Part shown: positions 46,446 to 55,343 of the stretch, piece by piece
How positions within the stretch are numbered: the first letter of the stretch is position 1
Layout of the letters: each line of letters opens with the position of its first letter
NCBI GenBank assembly: GCA_015063605.1
Contig: SVTV01000001.1
Coordinates: forward strand, 62,001 to 126,000
DNA: 64,000 bases
Direction of reading: 5' to 3'
Source: Oscillospiraceae bacterium
Lineage (GTDB): Bacteria > Bacillota > Clostridia > Oscillospirales > SIG627
Translations under genes and position numbers: made by a program
The notes under the pieces: generated by a model
Database searches by the model: none
Told to the model about the DNA's origin: nothing
What the model saw: only the letters and a program-made list of their open reading frames with translations

Positions 46446-46534
46446 ATTATCAAATTGCGGCTATAATATCACAAAAAACAAACCCTCTTGCCCAATGTCA
46501 TTAACTTAAGCATGATCCGAGAAGAACGGACATC

Positions 46535-46571
46535 CCCCGCCAAACTCATATGAGAATGGCGGGGTGACTTT
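46535..46571 (+). terminator. Second, orphan terminator-like hairpin
   Basis: CCCCGCCA (46535-46542) / TGGCGGGG (46557-46564), then TGACTTTTTGTTT. T-run is on the + strand although the preceding gene already has a terminator; may close a short unrecognised transcript from the TATAAT near 46460, or be an extragenic repeat. Confidence 0.5.
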
Positions 46572-46589
46572 TTGTTTCAGCAAAACTGC

Positions 46590-49500
46590 TTATTTCTTAT
46601 TTTCGTCCATCAGCTTCTTTGCACGTTCGATGTATTCCTTGAATTTTTCTTCATTCCTTACCGAGTCGAACCATTCCCAACCGTGCGGTGCGGTCATGCC
46701 GTAGTACATGAGACTGCAGTCGTCCTCAAAGAGATGGTCATACGAAACCGCCTCTTTCGTTCCGTCGGGGAGAGTAATGACAGACTTACCCTTGATAACC
46801 TTGATACCGCCGTAGATCAGCGGATCTCCGACTTCCATTTCCGTACCATCGGGGATACTGTCCCATTTCGGATAGGCTTCAAATGCTTTTTCCAGCCATT
46901 CGTAACCCTCTTCCTTCTTGCCGCATCCGAACAATGCGCAAGCGGTACGGAAGCTTGTGCTTGCATAAAGTCCGAGCCATGCTTCCGGAACAGCACCGTC
47001 ACCGAGTCCCTCCATGATATGCAGACGGTATTTGTTCCACGCTACCGCTTTTTCCTGCGCTGCCAAGTATCGGGACGGACGACCGAAGAAATGACAAAGA
47101 AGGTGGAAGTTGTTCACATCGTGGCGTAGGCGGCTTTCGACCCTCTTGCCGGCATTCCAAAGCTGATCTTCGATGACTTCTGCCTGAATCATACTGTACT
47201 GTGTTATCGGCGGCGGAAGCTCGCGGATACCTGTCGCATCCTTGAAGATCACGATATGTCCCGTATCGTCCTGCACATAGGTATACTCCACCGCACCCAC
47301 AAAGCCGTCCGTCAGACCAATAGCGTCATATCGGCGAACCAATCCGTCCGCCATGGGCATATATCCATCGCCCGTACCTTCGTAGGCGGTCAACTCATAT
47401 ACAGCGGTTTTTATGCCGCCGCAGTATTCGTTTTCCGTGCGGACAATGCCTACACCTTCAGCAAAATAATAGACCTTTCTGCCGCCGCGGTATGCCAAAC
47501 CGTACTTCATGCCGTCAATGTCCATCGACAGCTTCAGACAGTTTTCAAACGTTCCTGCTTTCGTAGTGATCGTGCCGCCATCATCGCAGGTGATCTTCGT
47601 TCTGACAGCGTCGCCGTAGTAATCGTATTCCACGATTGGCGACGCACCGATGCGCCAATCATCCGACCAAATACAGTTTGCCGCATCCTGCAGAACACCG
47701 TAAATGTCGTTGTACAACAGCGGCGTATCCGCATCACCGGATCCACTCATACATTTCCATTCAAACGACCAGCGATGATTGCGCATCGTTGTCAGCCTGC
47801 CGTTTTTCTGATTGACAAGCAGCTTTTCAAAGAAATTCCAGTGCCCTGTTGCTGTATGATCGGGATTGAATGCAGGATCTGTTTCCATAATCCGACGAAC
47901 TACAGACGCCGCAGCTTTTGTGTGCGCTTTTTCCGTAGGTGTTTTCGCAAGCTCCTCTGCACGCAGAACAGCATGGGAAACATCGCAGATCTTCTCGCGT
48001 CCATTTTCTTCTTTATAATACTCATTCCGGATTTGCTGTATCATATCAAGCCAGCTATCCTCATCATATCGGAATCGCTCTGCGAAATCTCTCGATGCAA
48101 GTATCACCGTCTCATCATCCGCATGGGTAACGGTGATCACAAGCTCGGAGATCAGAATATCGTGGTTGTAGGTGTCCGCGTATTCCCATGTATTGCCTGC
48201 CGCCAACGGAAGCAGTCCTTTTCCGCTGACGATTTTATAGGACTTCAAAAGCCGCACATCGGTCAGATCGTCCACTGTGCGCTCGTATTTGACAATGCCC
48301 ACACCGGATTTGTACCATACCTTGTTGACACAGTAACCGCTGTATTCAGCAAACAGACTTGTAATCCAAAGCTGGCAGTCATCAAAAACGCCGCAGGGAG
48401 TCTCCACTGTCTCACGATCAGCGGCAAAGGTCAGCGTTGTGCCGTCAGTGCCTATCTTGGTTTCACCGACCGCCATCGTTTCATCGAAGAGCCAGCCGTC
48501 ACAGCGGGAGATATTGTGGAAAAGATTGGACAGTTCTCTGTCAAGAGAGTTCATGTAGCCCTCGCCGTACTGCTCCTGTTTCCAGTATCGCAGACTTCCG
48601 TTGATCCTGTGCAGTTCATCAACGGTATTATTATTCAAAAAACGCTCTTTGTTCTTGTCTTTGTATCCGGAAGCCATTTTGTTCTGCACTTCTCTTGCGT
48701 ACAGTACAAGCGCGTAGTATCTGTCCGCCGGTGTGAGAAGCGACTGAACCTTATCAAACGCCGCATAGCCGTTCTCAGTCTGTCCGTCGCTGAAATACTG
48801 ATGTCCCAGCCAGAACCACTCTCTTGCCAGCGTGTGAACAAGTCCCGCTTCTTCCAACATGGGGATCTGCTTGTCACGGATAAATTCAATCTTCGCACTG
48901 CCCCAGACCTTGCTGTCCTCGCGTGTGACTATGAATTCCATCACATCATCGTTCTTTCCTTGCAAAGCCGCTTCGCGGATCCTTGCAAACAAGGCATCAT
49001 TTTTATCACCGGGCAGCCACCACCAGCCGCACATGAGTACATCTGCCAGCGCGTGATATTTGCTATCCGATTTCGGAAGCTCTTCCACATCCCGCAGTAC
49101 ATCCTTGTATACGGTTTCAAAGCCGCTTTTGTCGTTCTTAAGCTGCCACAGCTTGAGTTCTTCCACTTTTTTCATGACTCTCTGTACCAGCGTATCATAG
49201 TATGTTTCATTCATTGCACAAAGCTCCTTTCTGATTCGCTTTCTGCCGTCATGGAGCTGCCGCTTGACGGTTCCCTCGGAAATCCGCATTCTGTCTGCAA
49301 TTTCCGCAATGGAAAGTCCGTCGAAGTAGTGCATACGGATGATGCATCCCACCTTTTCGGGCAGCTTTCCGATACTTTTATGCAGTTCTTCTTTTTCCTC
49401 GGACAATGCATACAGCTCGGCGGGATTTGAGCGGGGATCTTCGGTTATCTCGGTGTTTTCCACCAGCTCAAAGTCGATGAAGTCGCGATATCGTGTGACC

Positions 49501-49760
49501 ATGTTCAGCGCACAGTTTTTCGCAATTCTGCACACCCATGCGCAGAATTTGTTCGGCTGCTGCAATGTGTTCAGCTTCATCCACGCCGTAACAAAAGCAT
49601 CCTGTGCCGCATCCTCTGCCATAAATCGGCTACGAGTGATCTGCACCGCCGATGCGATAACGGCGTTCTGATAACGGATCACCAGTTTTTCAAAGGCAGA
49701 CTGATCTCCCGCCAGCGTCAGCATGACGAGCGTATCATCGGTATAATTTTGATTTTGCAA
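46590..49760 (-). CDS. ECF sigma factor with ~880-residue C-terminal extension
   Basis: 1056 residues from TTG at 49760, chosen because GGAGG (49772-49768) is 7 nt upstream; a GTG at 49826 is possible but has no SD. Sigma region 2 (~15-80: DQSAFEKLVIRYQNAVIAS, EDAAQDAFVTAWMKL) and region 4 (~125-185: IRMHYFDGLSIAEIADRM, ISEGTVKRQL). The extension has helical repeats (~190-430) and two related ~130-residue beta units (about 430-560 and 700-830) sharing GVFDDC/GTFENC, GVGIVKYERT/GVGIVRTENEY and a following L-P/M-G repeat. No membrane helix. Probably a one-component sigma regulator with a built-in sensor; ligand unknown. Confidence 0.85.
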   Translation of the reverse strand: MQNQNYTDDTLVMLTLAGDQSAFEKLVIRYQNAVIASAVQITRSRFMAEDAAQDAFVTAWMKLNTLQQPNKFCAWVCRIAKNCALNMVTRYRDFIDFELVENTEITEDPRSNPAELYALSEEKEELHKSIGKLPEKVGCIIRMHYFDGLSIAEIADRMRISEGTVKRQLHDGRKRIRKELCAMNETYYDTLVQRVMKKVEELKLWQLKNDKSGFETVYKDVLRDVEELPKSDSKYHALADVLMCGWWWLPGDKNDALFARIREAALQGKNDDVMEFIVTREDSKVWGSAKIEFIRDKQIPMLEEAGLVHTLAREWFWLGHQYFSDGQTENGYAAFDKVQSLLTPADRYYALVLYAREVQNKMASGYKDKNKERFLNNNTVDELHRINGSLRYWKQEQYGEGYMNSLDRELSNLFHNISRCDGWLFDETMAVGETKIGTDGTTLTFAADRETVETPCGVFDDCQLWITSLFAEYSGYCVNKVWYKSGVGIVKYERTVDDLTDVRLLKSYKIVSGKGLLPLAAGNTWEYADTYNHDILISELVITVTHADDETVILASRDFAERFRYDEDSWLDMIQQIRNEYYKEENGREKICDVSHAVLRAEELAKTPTEKAHTKAAASVVRRIMETDPAFNPDHTATGHWNFFEKLLVNQKNGRLTTMRNHRWSFEWKCMSGSGDADTPLLYNDIYGVLQDAANCIWSDDWRIGASPIVEYDYYGDAVRTKITCDDGGTITTKAGTFENCLKLSMDIDGMKYGLAYRGGRKVYYFAEGVGIVRTENEYCGGIKTAVYELTAYEGTGDGYMPMADGLVRRYDAIGLTDGFVGAVEYTYVQDDTGHIVIFKDATGIRELPPPITQYSMIQAEVIEDQLWNAGKRVESRLRHDVNNFHLLCHFFGRPSRYLAAQEKAVAWNKYRLHIMEGLGDGAVPEAWLGLYASTSFRTACALFGCGKKEEGYEWLEKAFEAYPKWDSIPDGTEMEVGDPLIYGGIKVIKGKSVITLPDGTKEAVSYDHLFEDDCSLMYYGMTAPHGWEWFDSVRNEEKFKEYIERAKKLMDENKK

Positions 49761-49910
49761 TATGCATCCTCCTTTCGCAATCGCATGAAAATTTTCATCT
49801 TTCGTAAGCGCTTGTCTTATAGACACAAATCAGAAAAAAAGGTTGTGTGGATTTCGGAAAAAGTTGAAAAAAATTTTCGGAGCTTTAATATCATACCATC
49901 CTGTCGCGGG

Positions 49911-50315
49911 GGCGCGCGTGGTTGTGTTCGCAGTGTACTCACACGCGCAGGAACTCTTTCCATCACTTCGAAAATTGAGTGCAGTGCACTCAATTTTGTT
50001 AAGCGCGTGATTGTGTTCGCAGTGTACTCACACGCGCAGGAACTCTTTCCATCACTTCGAAAATTGAGTGCAGTGCACTCAATTTTGTTAAGCGCGTGAT
50101 TGTGTTCGCACTGTACTCACACGCGCCGAAGCTTTTTCCTCACTTCGAAAATTGGGTGCGAAGCACACAATTTTGTTAAGCGCGTGTTTGTGTTCGCAGT
50201 GCAGTTGTACGCGCCGAAGCTTTTTCCATCACTTCGAAAATTGAGTGCAATGCACTCAATTTTGTTAAGCGCGTGTTTGTGTTCGCAGTGCAGTTGTACG
50301 CGCTTATTATATCAC
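49911..50315. repeat. 4.5 tandem copies of an 88-89-bp hairpin repeat
   Basis: GTGTTCGC recurs at 49924, 50013, 50102, 50190 and 50279 (periods 89, 89, 88, 89). Each unit has a hairpin such as AAAATTGAGTGC (49971-49982) / GCACTCAATTTT (49986-49997), then GTTAAGCGCG, then a GCGCGTG...CACGCGC pair. The last unit ends CGCTTATTATATCAC, as in the array at 12266-12449. Fills most of the 680-bp gap between the sigma-factor gene and the T-box promoter. Confidence 0.92.
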
Positions 50316-50403
50316 ATTCATTCGTTGTTTACAATATCAAAATCAAAAATATTTTCCGCATTCCGCACTTTCGTTTTTTTTTGAAAAAAATTAAAATTCG
50401 CTA

Positions 50404-50432
50404 TTGACAAACACTTTCTCTTGTGCTATAAT
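50404..50432 (+). promoter_or_regulatory. Promoter of T-box transcript
   Basis: TTGACA (50404-50409), 17 bp, TATAAT (50427-50432): full consensus. Confidence 0.85.
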
Positions 50433-50438
50433 ATGGCA

Positions 50439-50742
50439 CATATTAGCAAAGGCTATGACGAAGACGGTCAGAATGTTGCTTCTTCAGAGAGTCGGCGGGT
50501 GGTGTGAGCCGATGACGTGATATTCAATAAGACCCATCGCTTCCGAGCTTGAAACCGAACGTGGCAGGATCCATATTACCTGCACAAGTAGACTTTCACG
50601 TATGCCGCGTAAAGGCAAAGGATCTGTCAGGATCCGTAAAGAGGCGTTTTTTTCAAAAGCGCAATTTGAGTGGTACCGCGGAACAGATATTTTTCCGTCT
50701 CAAAGCAAAGGATGTATTCCTGCTTTGAGACTTTTTTATTTT
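50439..50742 (+). ncRNA. T-box riboswitch leader
   Basis: Stem I landmarks: TGACGAAGA near 50455, AGAGAG (50486-50491), GGTGTGAGCC distal loop, AAGTAGAC after the specifier region. T-box sequence GAGTGGTACCGCGG at 50668-50681. Terminator GTCTCAAAGCA (50697-50707) / TGCTTTGAGAC (50721-50731) with TTTTTT. The specifier lies within TGCACA just before AAGTAG; CAC (His), ACA (Thr) or GCA (Ala) are possible. The UGGU of the T-box pairs with an A73 tRNA, which argues against His. Controls the downstream acyl-CoA ligase fusion. Confidence 0.9.
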
Positions 50743-50864
50743 CTGTCCCTTTTCTCAAAAGAGAAGTTGCGCATCATCAGCCGAAGTCTTTGCCATATTT
50801 TTTTAAATTTGTACCCGCATCCGAGGATCGGATCCTGAATGCGGAAGAAAGGAACAATTACAAA

Positions 50865-53162
50865 ATGGAAAACAAATTAAGAGAAATTGCAGAAAGAATC
50901 AAAGCACTTCGTGAGATCATGGGATATTCGGAATCCTACATGGCAGAACGCACCGGAGTAACGGAAGAAGAATATAAGACGATCGAATCGGGCTCCTCCG
51001 ATTTCAGCTTTACTTTTATACATAAGTGCGCACAAACATTCGGCGTAGACGCAACAGATATTCTCAAAGGCTCCAGCCCCACTCTTTCATCATTCAGCGT
51101 TACAAAAGCAGGCGAAGGCTTGCCCATCGTCCGCCGTAAAGGCTTCAACTACAACAATCTGGCTCCCCTTTTCAAGAATAAGGTTGCAGAGCCCTTCGTG
51201 GTAACGAGCGTATACCATCCCGAGCAGAAGGATATGCCCATAAAGCTGGGTACTCACGAGGGTCAGGAATTTGACTATATCCTTGAAGGAAAGCTCAAGG
51301 TTCAGATCGACGATCATGTTGAAGTGCTTGAGCCCGGCGATTCCGTATACTATAACAGCGGAACACCTCACGGTATGGTAGCATGGGAGGGCGATTGTAA
51401 ATTTATCGCCGTTGTTATCGATGCTGCGGGAAATGCGTATGACTACAGCGCACCCACTATGGAAAAACAGCCCGCAGATTCAGAAGCTCTTTCCACAGGT
51501 GCAGTTTGGGAAAATTTCATCACCACTACTCTCGATGAAAACGGTGTTCTCAACAGCATCAAATTCAAAAACGAGGATAAATTCAATTTCGGTTTCGATT
51601 GCGTTGACGCTATCGCAAACAAAAATCCCGGTAAGCTTGCTATGCTTCACCTTTCCGCAGATAAGACTGAACGCCGCTTTACATTTGGCGACATGAAGCG
51701 TCTTTCCGCGAAGGCGGCAAATTACTTCGAATCTCTCGGAATCAAGAAGGGCGACCGTGTTCTTGTTGTTCTCAAGCGTCATTGGCAGTTCTGGGTGACC
51801 ATTACCGCTCTTCATAAGATGGGTGCCATCATCATCCCCGCTACAAATCTGCTTGTAGAGCACGACTTTGAGTACCGCTTCAATGCGGCAGGCGTTTCCG
51901 CCGTCATCTGCACAGCCGACGGAGATGTAGCTCACCAGGCAGACCTGGGCGCCACTCACTGCGATACGCTCAAAACAAAGATCCTTTGCTGTCCCGGCGA
52001 AAAAAGACAGATGGAAGGCTGGGTAGACTTCGACGGCATGGAAAGCTGCTCCGACGTTTACGAACGCAGAGAAGATACCGCTTGCGGCGATGATCCCATC
52101 CTCATGTTCTTTACATCGGGTACAACAGGCTATCCCAAGATAGCAACTCACAGCTGCAAATACGCTCTCGGTCACTTTATCACCGCCAAGTATTGGCATA
52201 ATGTAGATCCCGACGGAATCCATTTCACCATCTCCGATACGGGTTGGGGTAAGGCTCTTTGGGGTAAGTATTACGGTCAGTGGCTCTGCGAAGCGGCTGT
52301 TTTCACATACGACTTCAACAAGTTTGATGCAAACGATATCCTTCCTCTCTTTGCAAAGTATAATATCACTACATTCTGTGCACCTCCCACAATGTACAGA
52401 TTCTTCATAAAGGAAGATCTTTCACGCTTCGACCTTTCAAGCCTGAAATATTCCAACACCGCAGGCGAGGCTCTCAATCCCGAGGTATGGCAGCAATGGT
52501 TCAAGGCTACAGGTCTTTCACTTATGGAAGGCTTCGGTCAGACGGAAACAACTCTTGCATTGGCTAATCTCGTCGGTATGACTCCCAAGCCCGGTTCAAT
52601 GGGCAAGCCCAGTCCTCTTTACGATGTTCAGATCCTCAATGCGGACGGCACAAAGTGCGCCGTCGGTGAAACGGGCGAGATCTGCATCCGTACAGCAGAG
52701 CACGTTCCCTGCGGAATCTTCCTCGGATATTATAATAATGAAGAGAAGACAAAAGAAGCATGGCATGACGGATATTACCATACGGGCGATACAGCTTGGA
52801 TGGATGAGGACGGCTATTATTGGTATGTGGGCAGAACCGATGACCTTATCAAGTCATCCGGCTACCGTATCGGACCGTTTGAGATCGAATCCGTTATCAT
52901 GGAGCTTCCTTACGTTCTTGAATGTGCGGTCACGGGTGTTCCCGATCCCATCCGCGGTCAGGTAGTCAAAGCCACCATCGTTCTTGTCAAGAACAAGGAG
53001 GGCAACGACGAGCTGAAGAAGGAGATCCAGAACTATGTAAAGACTCACACCGCTCCTTACAAGTACCCCAGAGTGGTTGAATTCGTTACAGAGCTTCCCA
53101 AGACTATCTCCGGCAAGATCAGACGTGTTGAGATCCGCGCAAACGACGGAGATAAGAAATAA
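50865..53162 (+). CDS. XRE-cupin-AMP-forming acyl-CoA ligase fusion
   Basis: 765 residues; ATG at 50865 follows AAAGGAA. Residues 1-70: XRE helix-turn-helix (AERTGVTEEEYKTIESG). Residues ~85-190: cupin (GTHEGQEFDYILEGKLKV; LEPGDSVYYNSGTPHGM). Residues ~210-765: ANL ligase with P-loop MFFTSGTTGYPK, MEGFGQTETT, YYHTGDTAWMDEDGYYW, VGRTDDLIKSSGYRIGP and the C-terminal catalytic Lys in KTISGKIRR. Forms an acyl-CoA through acyl-AMP; acetyl-CoA synthetase and medium-chain or aryl ligases are alternatives. Sole gene under the T-box, so expression rises when one amino acid is scarce. Confidence 0.9.
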   Translation: MENKLREIAERIKALREIMGYSESYMAERTGVTEEEYKTIESGSSDFSFTFIHKCAQTFGVDATDILKGSSPTLSSFSVTKAGEGLPIVRRKGFNYNNLAPLFKNKVAEPFVVTSVYHPEQKDMPIKLGTHEGQEFDYILEGKLKVQIDDHVEVLEPGDSVYYNSGTPHGMVAWEGDCKFIAVVIDAAGNAYDYSAPTMEKQPADSEALSTGAVWENFITTTLDENGVLNSIKFKNEDKFNFGFDCVDAIANKNPGKLAMLHLSADKTERRFTFGDMKRLSAKAANYFESLGIKKGDRVLVVLKRHWQFWVTITALHKMGAIIIPATNLLVEHDFEYRFNAAGVSAVICTADGDVAHQADLGATHCDTLKTKILCCPGEKRQMEGWVDFDGMESCSDVYERREDTACGDDPILMFFTSGTTGYPKIATHSCKYALGHFITAKYWHNVDPDGIHFTISDTGWGKALWGKYYGQWLCEAAVFTYDFNKFDANDILPLFAKYNITTFCAPPTMYRFFIKEDLSRFDLSSLKYSNTAGEALNPEVWQQWFKATGLSLMEGFGQTETTLALANLVGMTPKPGSMGKPSPLYDVQILNADGTKCAVGETGEICIRTAEHVPCGIFLGYYNNEEKTKEAWHDGYYHTGDTAWMDEDGYYWYVGRTDDLIKSSGYRIGPFEIESVIMELPYVLECAVTGVPDPIRGQVVKATIVLVKNKEGNDELKKEIQNYVKTHTAPYKYPRVVEFVTELPKTISGKIRRVEIRANDGDKK

Positions 53163-53187
53163 GATAAATAATATCACGGAATAACAT

Positions 53188-53235
53188 CAGAGCTTATCTT
53201 TGAGCCTAACGGCACGGGATAAGCTCTGTTTTTTT
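53188..53235 (+). terminator. Terminator after acyl-CoA ligase gene
   Basis: CAGAGCTTATC (53188-53198) / GATAAGCTCTG (53218-53228) followed by seven T. Confidence 0.88.
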
Positions 53236-53382
53236 GTAAAACTATCGATTTAATGAATTTTTTCGGGTTTGCAGGATTTGTTTTCGAAAAATATTGACTT
53301 GAATCGTTAAACGGCGTTTAAGGGGGTGAAATTTGAATTTTTTCAAAAATACCCCCGTAAACTTGACTTTTGGAAAGAACAG

Positions 53383-53569
53383 CCCCTGCCTTTGAAGGGG
53401 CAGGGGTGTATAAGAAAACCCTCGGCATTGCTCCGAGGGTTGGTAAACAATGTTTCTGTGCCGCACATTGTGAAGCGTGTTTGCATAAACAATATTTCTG
53501 TGCCGTATATTGTGAAACGTGCTTGTATAAACTGTGTTAAAGCGGTACACCGTAAAACCGTTCAAATGC
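53383..53569. repeat. Extragenic block: two GC hairpins plus three degenerate 42-bp repeats
   Basis: Hairpin CCCCTGCC/GGCAGGGG (53383-53406), hairpin AACCCTCGG/CCGAGGGTT (53417-53441), then 42-bp units beginning TAAAC at 53444, 53486 and 53528, the third diverged. The 53236-53902 gap holds no convincing gene besides this block, the gene remnant and a promoter. The minus strand is open across the repeats but that frame only mirrors the repeat. Confidence 0.7.
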
Positions 53570-53716
53570 ATTATACACCAAAGTTGAGTGTTTTTCAATA
53601 CTTTATTATTCAAAATAAAATGTTTTTTGGCGATTGCTGTTTTTGAGATTTTATGCTCGGTTTTATTATATGCAGGTTTCGGAAAAATGATTCTCTCTTT
53701 TTAGGTTTCAAGAAAA

Positions 53717-53776
53717 ATGTACGGAACAGTTCCGGATAAACCAAGCGGTAAGAATCAAAAATATATACGTGCATAG
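53717..53776 (+). pseudogene. 3' remnant of an AlbA_2/HATPase gene
   Basis: Encodes GTVPDKPSGKNQKYIRA and stop, the C-terminus of the gene at 53903-55303. Bases 53724-53784 match 55251-55311 at 59 of 61 positions, including 8 bases past the stop. An upstream copy that has lost nearly all its sequence. Confidence 0.85.
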
Positions 53777-53834
53777 GATCTATGAGTTATAAAACTAATC
53801 TTAACTCAATAAAAAAATAAAATATCAAAAAAAC

Positions 53835-53863
53835 TTGACAAGATGGTTAAAATAGTGTATAGT
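53835..53863 (+). promoter_or_regulatory. Promoter of AlbA_2 gene
   Basis: TTGACA (53835-53840), 17 bp, TATAGT (53858-53863); start codon at 53903 after AAAAGGA. Confidence 0.75.
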
Positions 53864-53902
53864 TGGAATACGGAGAAAAGAGTTTGATGGGGAAAAGGAT
53901 TT

Positions 53903-55303
53903 ATGATAGATAGATGGATTGCAGAAGCAACAGAATGTGATTTTAAGGTTGCTTTAGAAGTTAAGAAACCGAAGAGCTGGTTGAAAACCGTCAGTGCTTT
54001 TGCTAACGGTATTGGCGGAACATTGTTTTTTGGCGTTGATGATAACAGAAATATTGTCGGTCTTTCAGATGTTCAGACTGATGCGGAAATAATCAGCAGA
54101 TTGATCAAGGAACGCATTACTCCTTTGCCGGAATTTGTGTTAACTCCCATGCAAGAGCAAGGGAAAGGATTACTTTCATTAACTGTATACTCAGGTTCGT
54201 CTACACCATATTTTTATAAAGCAGATGGTGTAACCGAAGCTTATGCTCGTATCGGCAATGAAAGTGTAGCTGCGCCGGATTATATGCTACGTGAACTTAT
54301 ATTGAAAGGGACGAATCGTACATTTGATTCTTTAATTACAGATAGCAGAAAAGCGGATTACAGCTTTACTTTACTTGAAGCAACATATTTAGAAAGAACA
54401 AAACTGCATTTCGAATCTACCGACTATGTTTCTTTCGGACTTTCCGACAAAGAGGGATATTTAACAAATGCAGGTCGCTTATTATCTGATCAGTATATCG
54501 TATATAATTCGAGAATCTTCTGTACGCGTTGGAACGGACTTGACAAGGGTTCCGTTTTTGACGATGCTGTGGATGACAAGGAATATGAGGGGAATTTAAT
54601 TTATTTGCTTAGAAGCGGAACAGAGTTTGTTCGTAATAACTCTAAGGTGCGTTTTGAAAAGAAAGAACAATATAGAGTTGATAAACCGGATTATTCCGAA
54701 CGAGCAATTACAGAAGCACTTGTGAATGCTCTTATTCATAGAGATTATTTGGTTATGGGTAGTGAAATTCATATTGATATTTATGATGATCGTTTGGAAA
54801 TTCATTCTCCCGGCGGTATGTATCGCGGTAAACCAATTCAGGAGTGCGGCTTGGATGAAATCGATTCCGTACGCCGTAATCCGGTGCTTGCTGATTTGTT
54901 TCATCGTATGAAATTTATGGAACGTCGTGGAAGCGGTATAAAAAAGATCCTGTATGAAACGGCAAAATTGCCCGGTTATGCGGAAGAAATGAAACCTGTG
55001 TTTCATTCAACACAATCATCTTTTTCTGTAACTCTGATGAATGTCAATTATTCAGCTCGGTTACAAAGTGACCAAGATAGTGACCGAGATAGTGACCAAG
55101 ATAGTGACCAAGATGTGACTAAAAAGATTTTAGATTTTTGTAGCATGGCACGAAGTAAACGAGAAATTTGTGAATATCTTGGATTTAATAATCTTACCTA
55201 TTTTACGCGCACATATTTGAATCCTTTACTTGAAGAAAAAGTTTTGCTCAGAACAGTTCCGGATAAACCAAGCAGTAAGAATCAAAAATATATACGTGCA
55301 TAG
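53903..55303 (+). CDS. AlbA_2 (Schlafen-like) domain regulator with HATPase-like domain
   Basis: 466 residues. AlbA_2/divergent AAA-4 domain (~5-125: TECDFKVALEVKKPKSWLKT; FANGIGGTLFFGVDD). HATPase_c_4 region (~265-370: ERAITEALVNALIHRDYL; EIHSPGGM; NPVLADLFHRMKFMERRGSG). A linker of DSDQDSDRDSDQDSDQD encoded by 12-bp tandem repeats (55068-55115) joins a C-terminal winged-helix-like domain (REICEYLGFNNLTYFTRTY). Family members act as DNA-binding regulators and some as anti-phage factors. Own promoter; remnant copy just upstream. Confidence 0.85.
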   Translation: MIDRWIAEATECDFKVALEVKKPKSWLKTVSAFANGIGGTLFFGVDDNRNIVGLSDVQTDAEIISRLIKERITPLPEFVLTPMQEQGKGLLSLTVYSGSSTPYFYKADGVTEAYARIGNESVAAPDYMLRELILKGTNRTFDSLITDSRKADYSFTLLEATYLERTKLHFESTDYVSFGLSDKEGYLTNAGRLLSDQYIVYNSRIFCTRWNGLDKGSVFDDAVDDKEYEGNLIYLLRSGTEFVRNNSKVRFEKKEQYRVDKPDYSERAITEALVNALIHRDYLVMGSEIHIDIYDDRLEIHSPGGMYRGKPIQECGLDEIDSVRRNPVLADLFHRMKFMERRGSGIKKILYETAKLPGYAEEMKPVFHSTQSSFSVTLMNVNYSARLQSDQDSDRDSDQDSDQDVTKKILDFCSMARSKREICEYLGFNNLTYFTRTYLNPLLEEKVLLRTVPDKPSSKNQKYIRA

Positions 55304-55320
55304 GATTTATGCAGTAATAT

Positions 55321-55343
55321 CCCCTGCCTTTGCGAGGCAGGGG
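55321..55343 (+). terminator. Hairpin after AlbA_2 gene
   Basis: CCCCTGCCT (55321-55329) / AGGCAGGGG (55335-55343). Weak U-run. Almost the same stem as the hairpin at 53383-53406, which suggests duplication of gene plus terminator. The rest of 55344-55570 shows nothing clear. Confidence 0.55.

Noticed and set aside
46495-46571. Possible small RNA or insertion-sequence scar before the second hairpin
   Set aside because: TATAAT near 46460 has no acceptable -35 and no repeat partner was found; only the hairpin is listed.
49911-50315. CRISPR array
   Set aside because: Units are alike over their whole length, with no unique spacers, and no cas genes are nearby.
49749-50384. Open frames across the hairpin repeats
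   Set aside because: Their residues just mirror the repeat units; no SD or codon bias.
53242-53613. Minus-strand frame of 123 codons with a 14-residue repeat
   Set aside because: Repeat comes from the 42-bp DNA units; no SD; composition is not protein-like. Better explained as an extragenic element.
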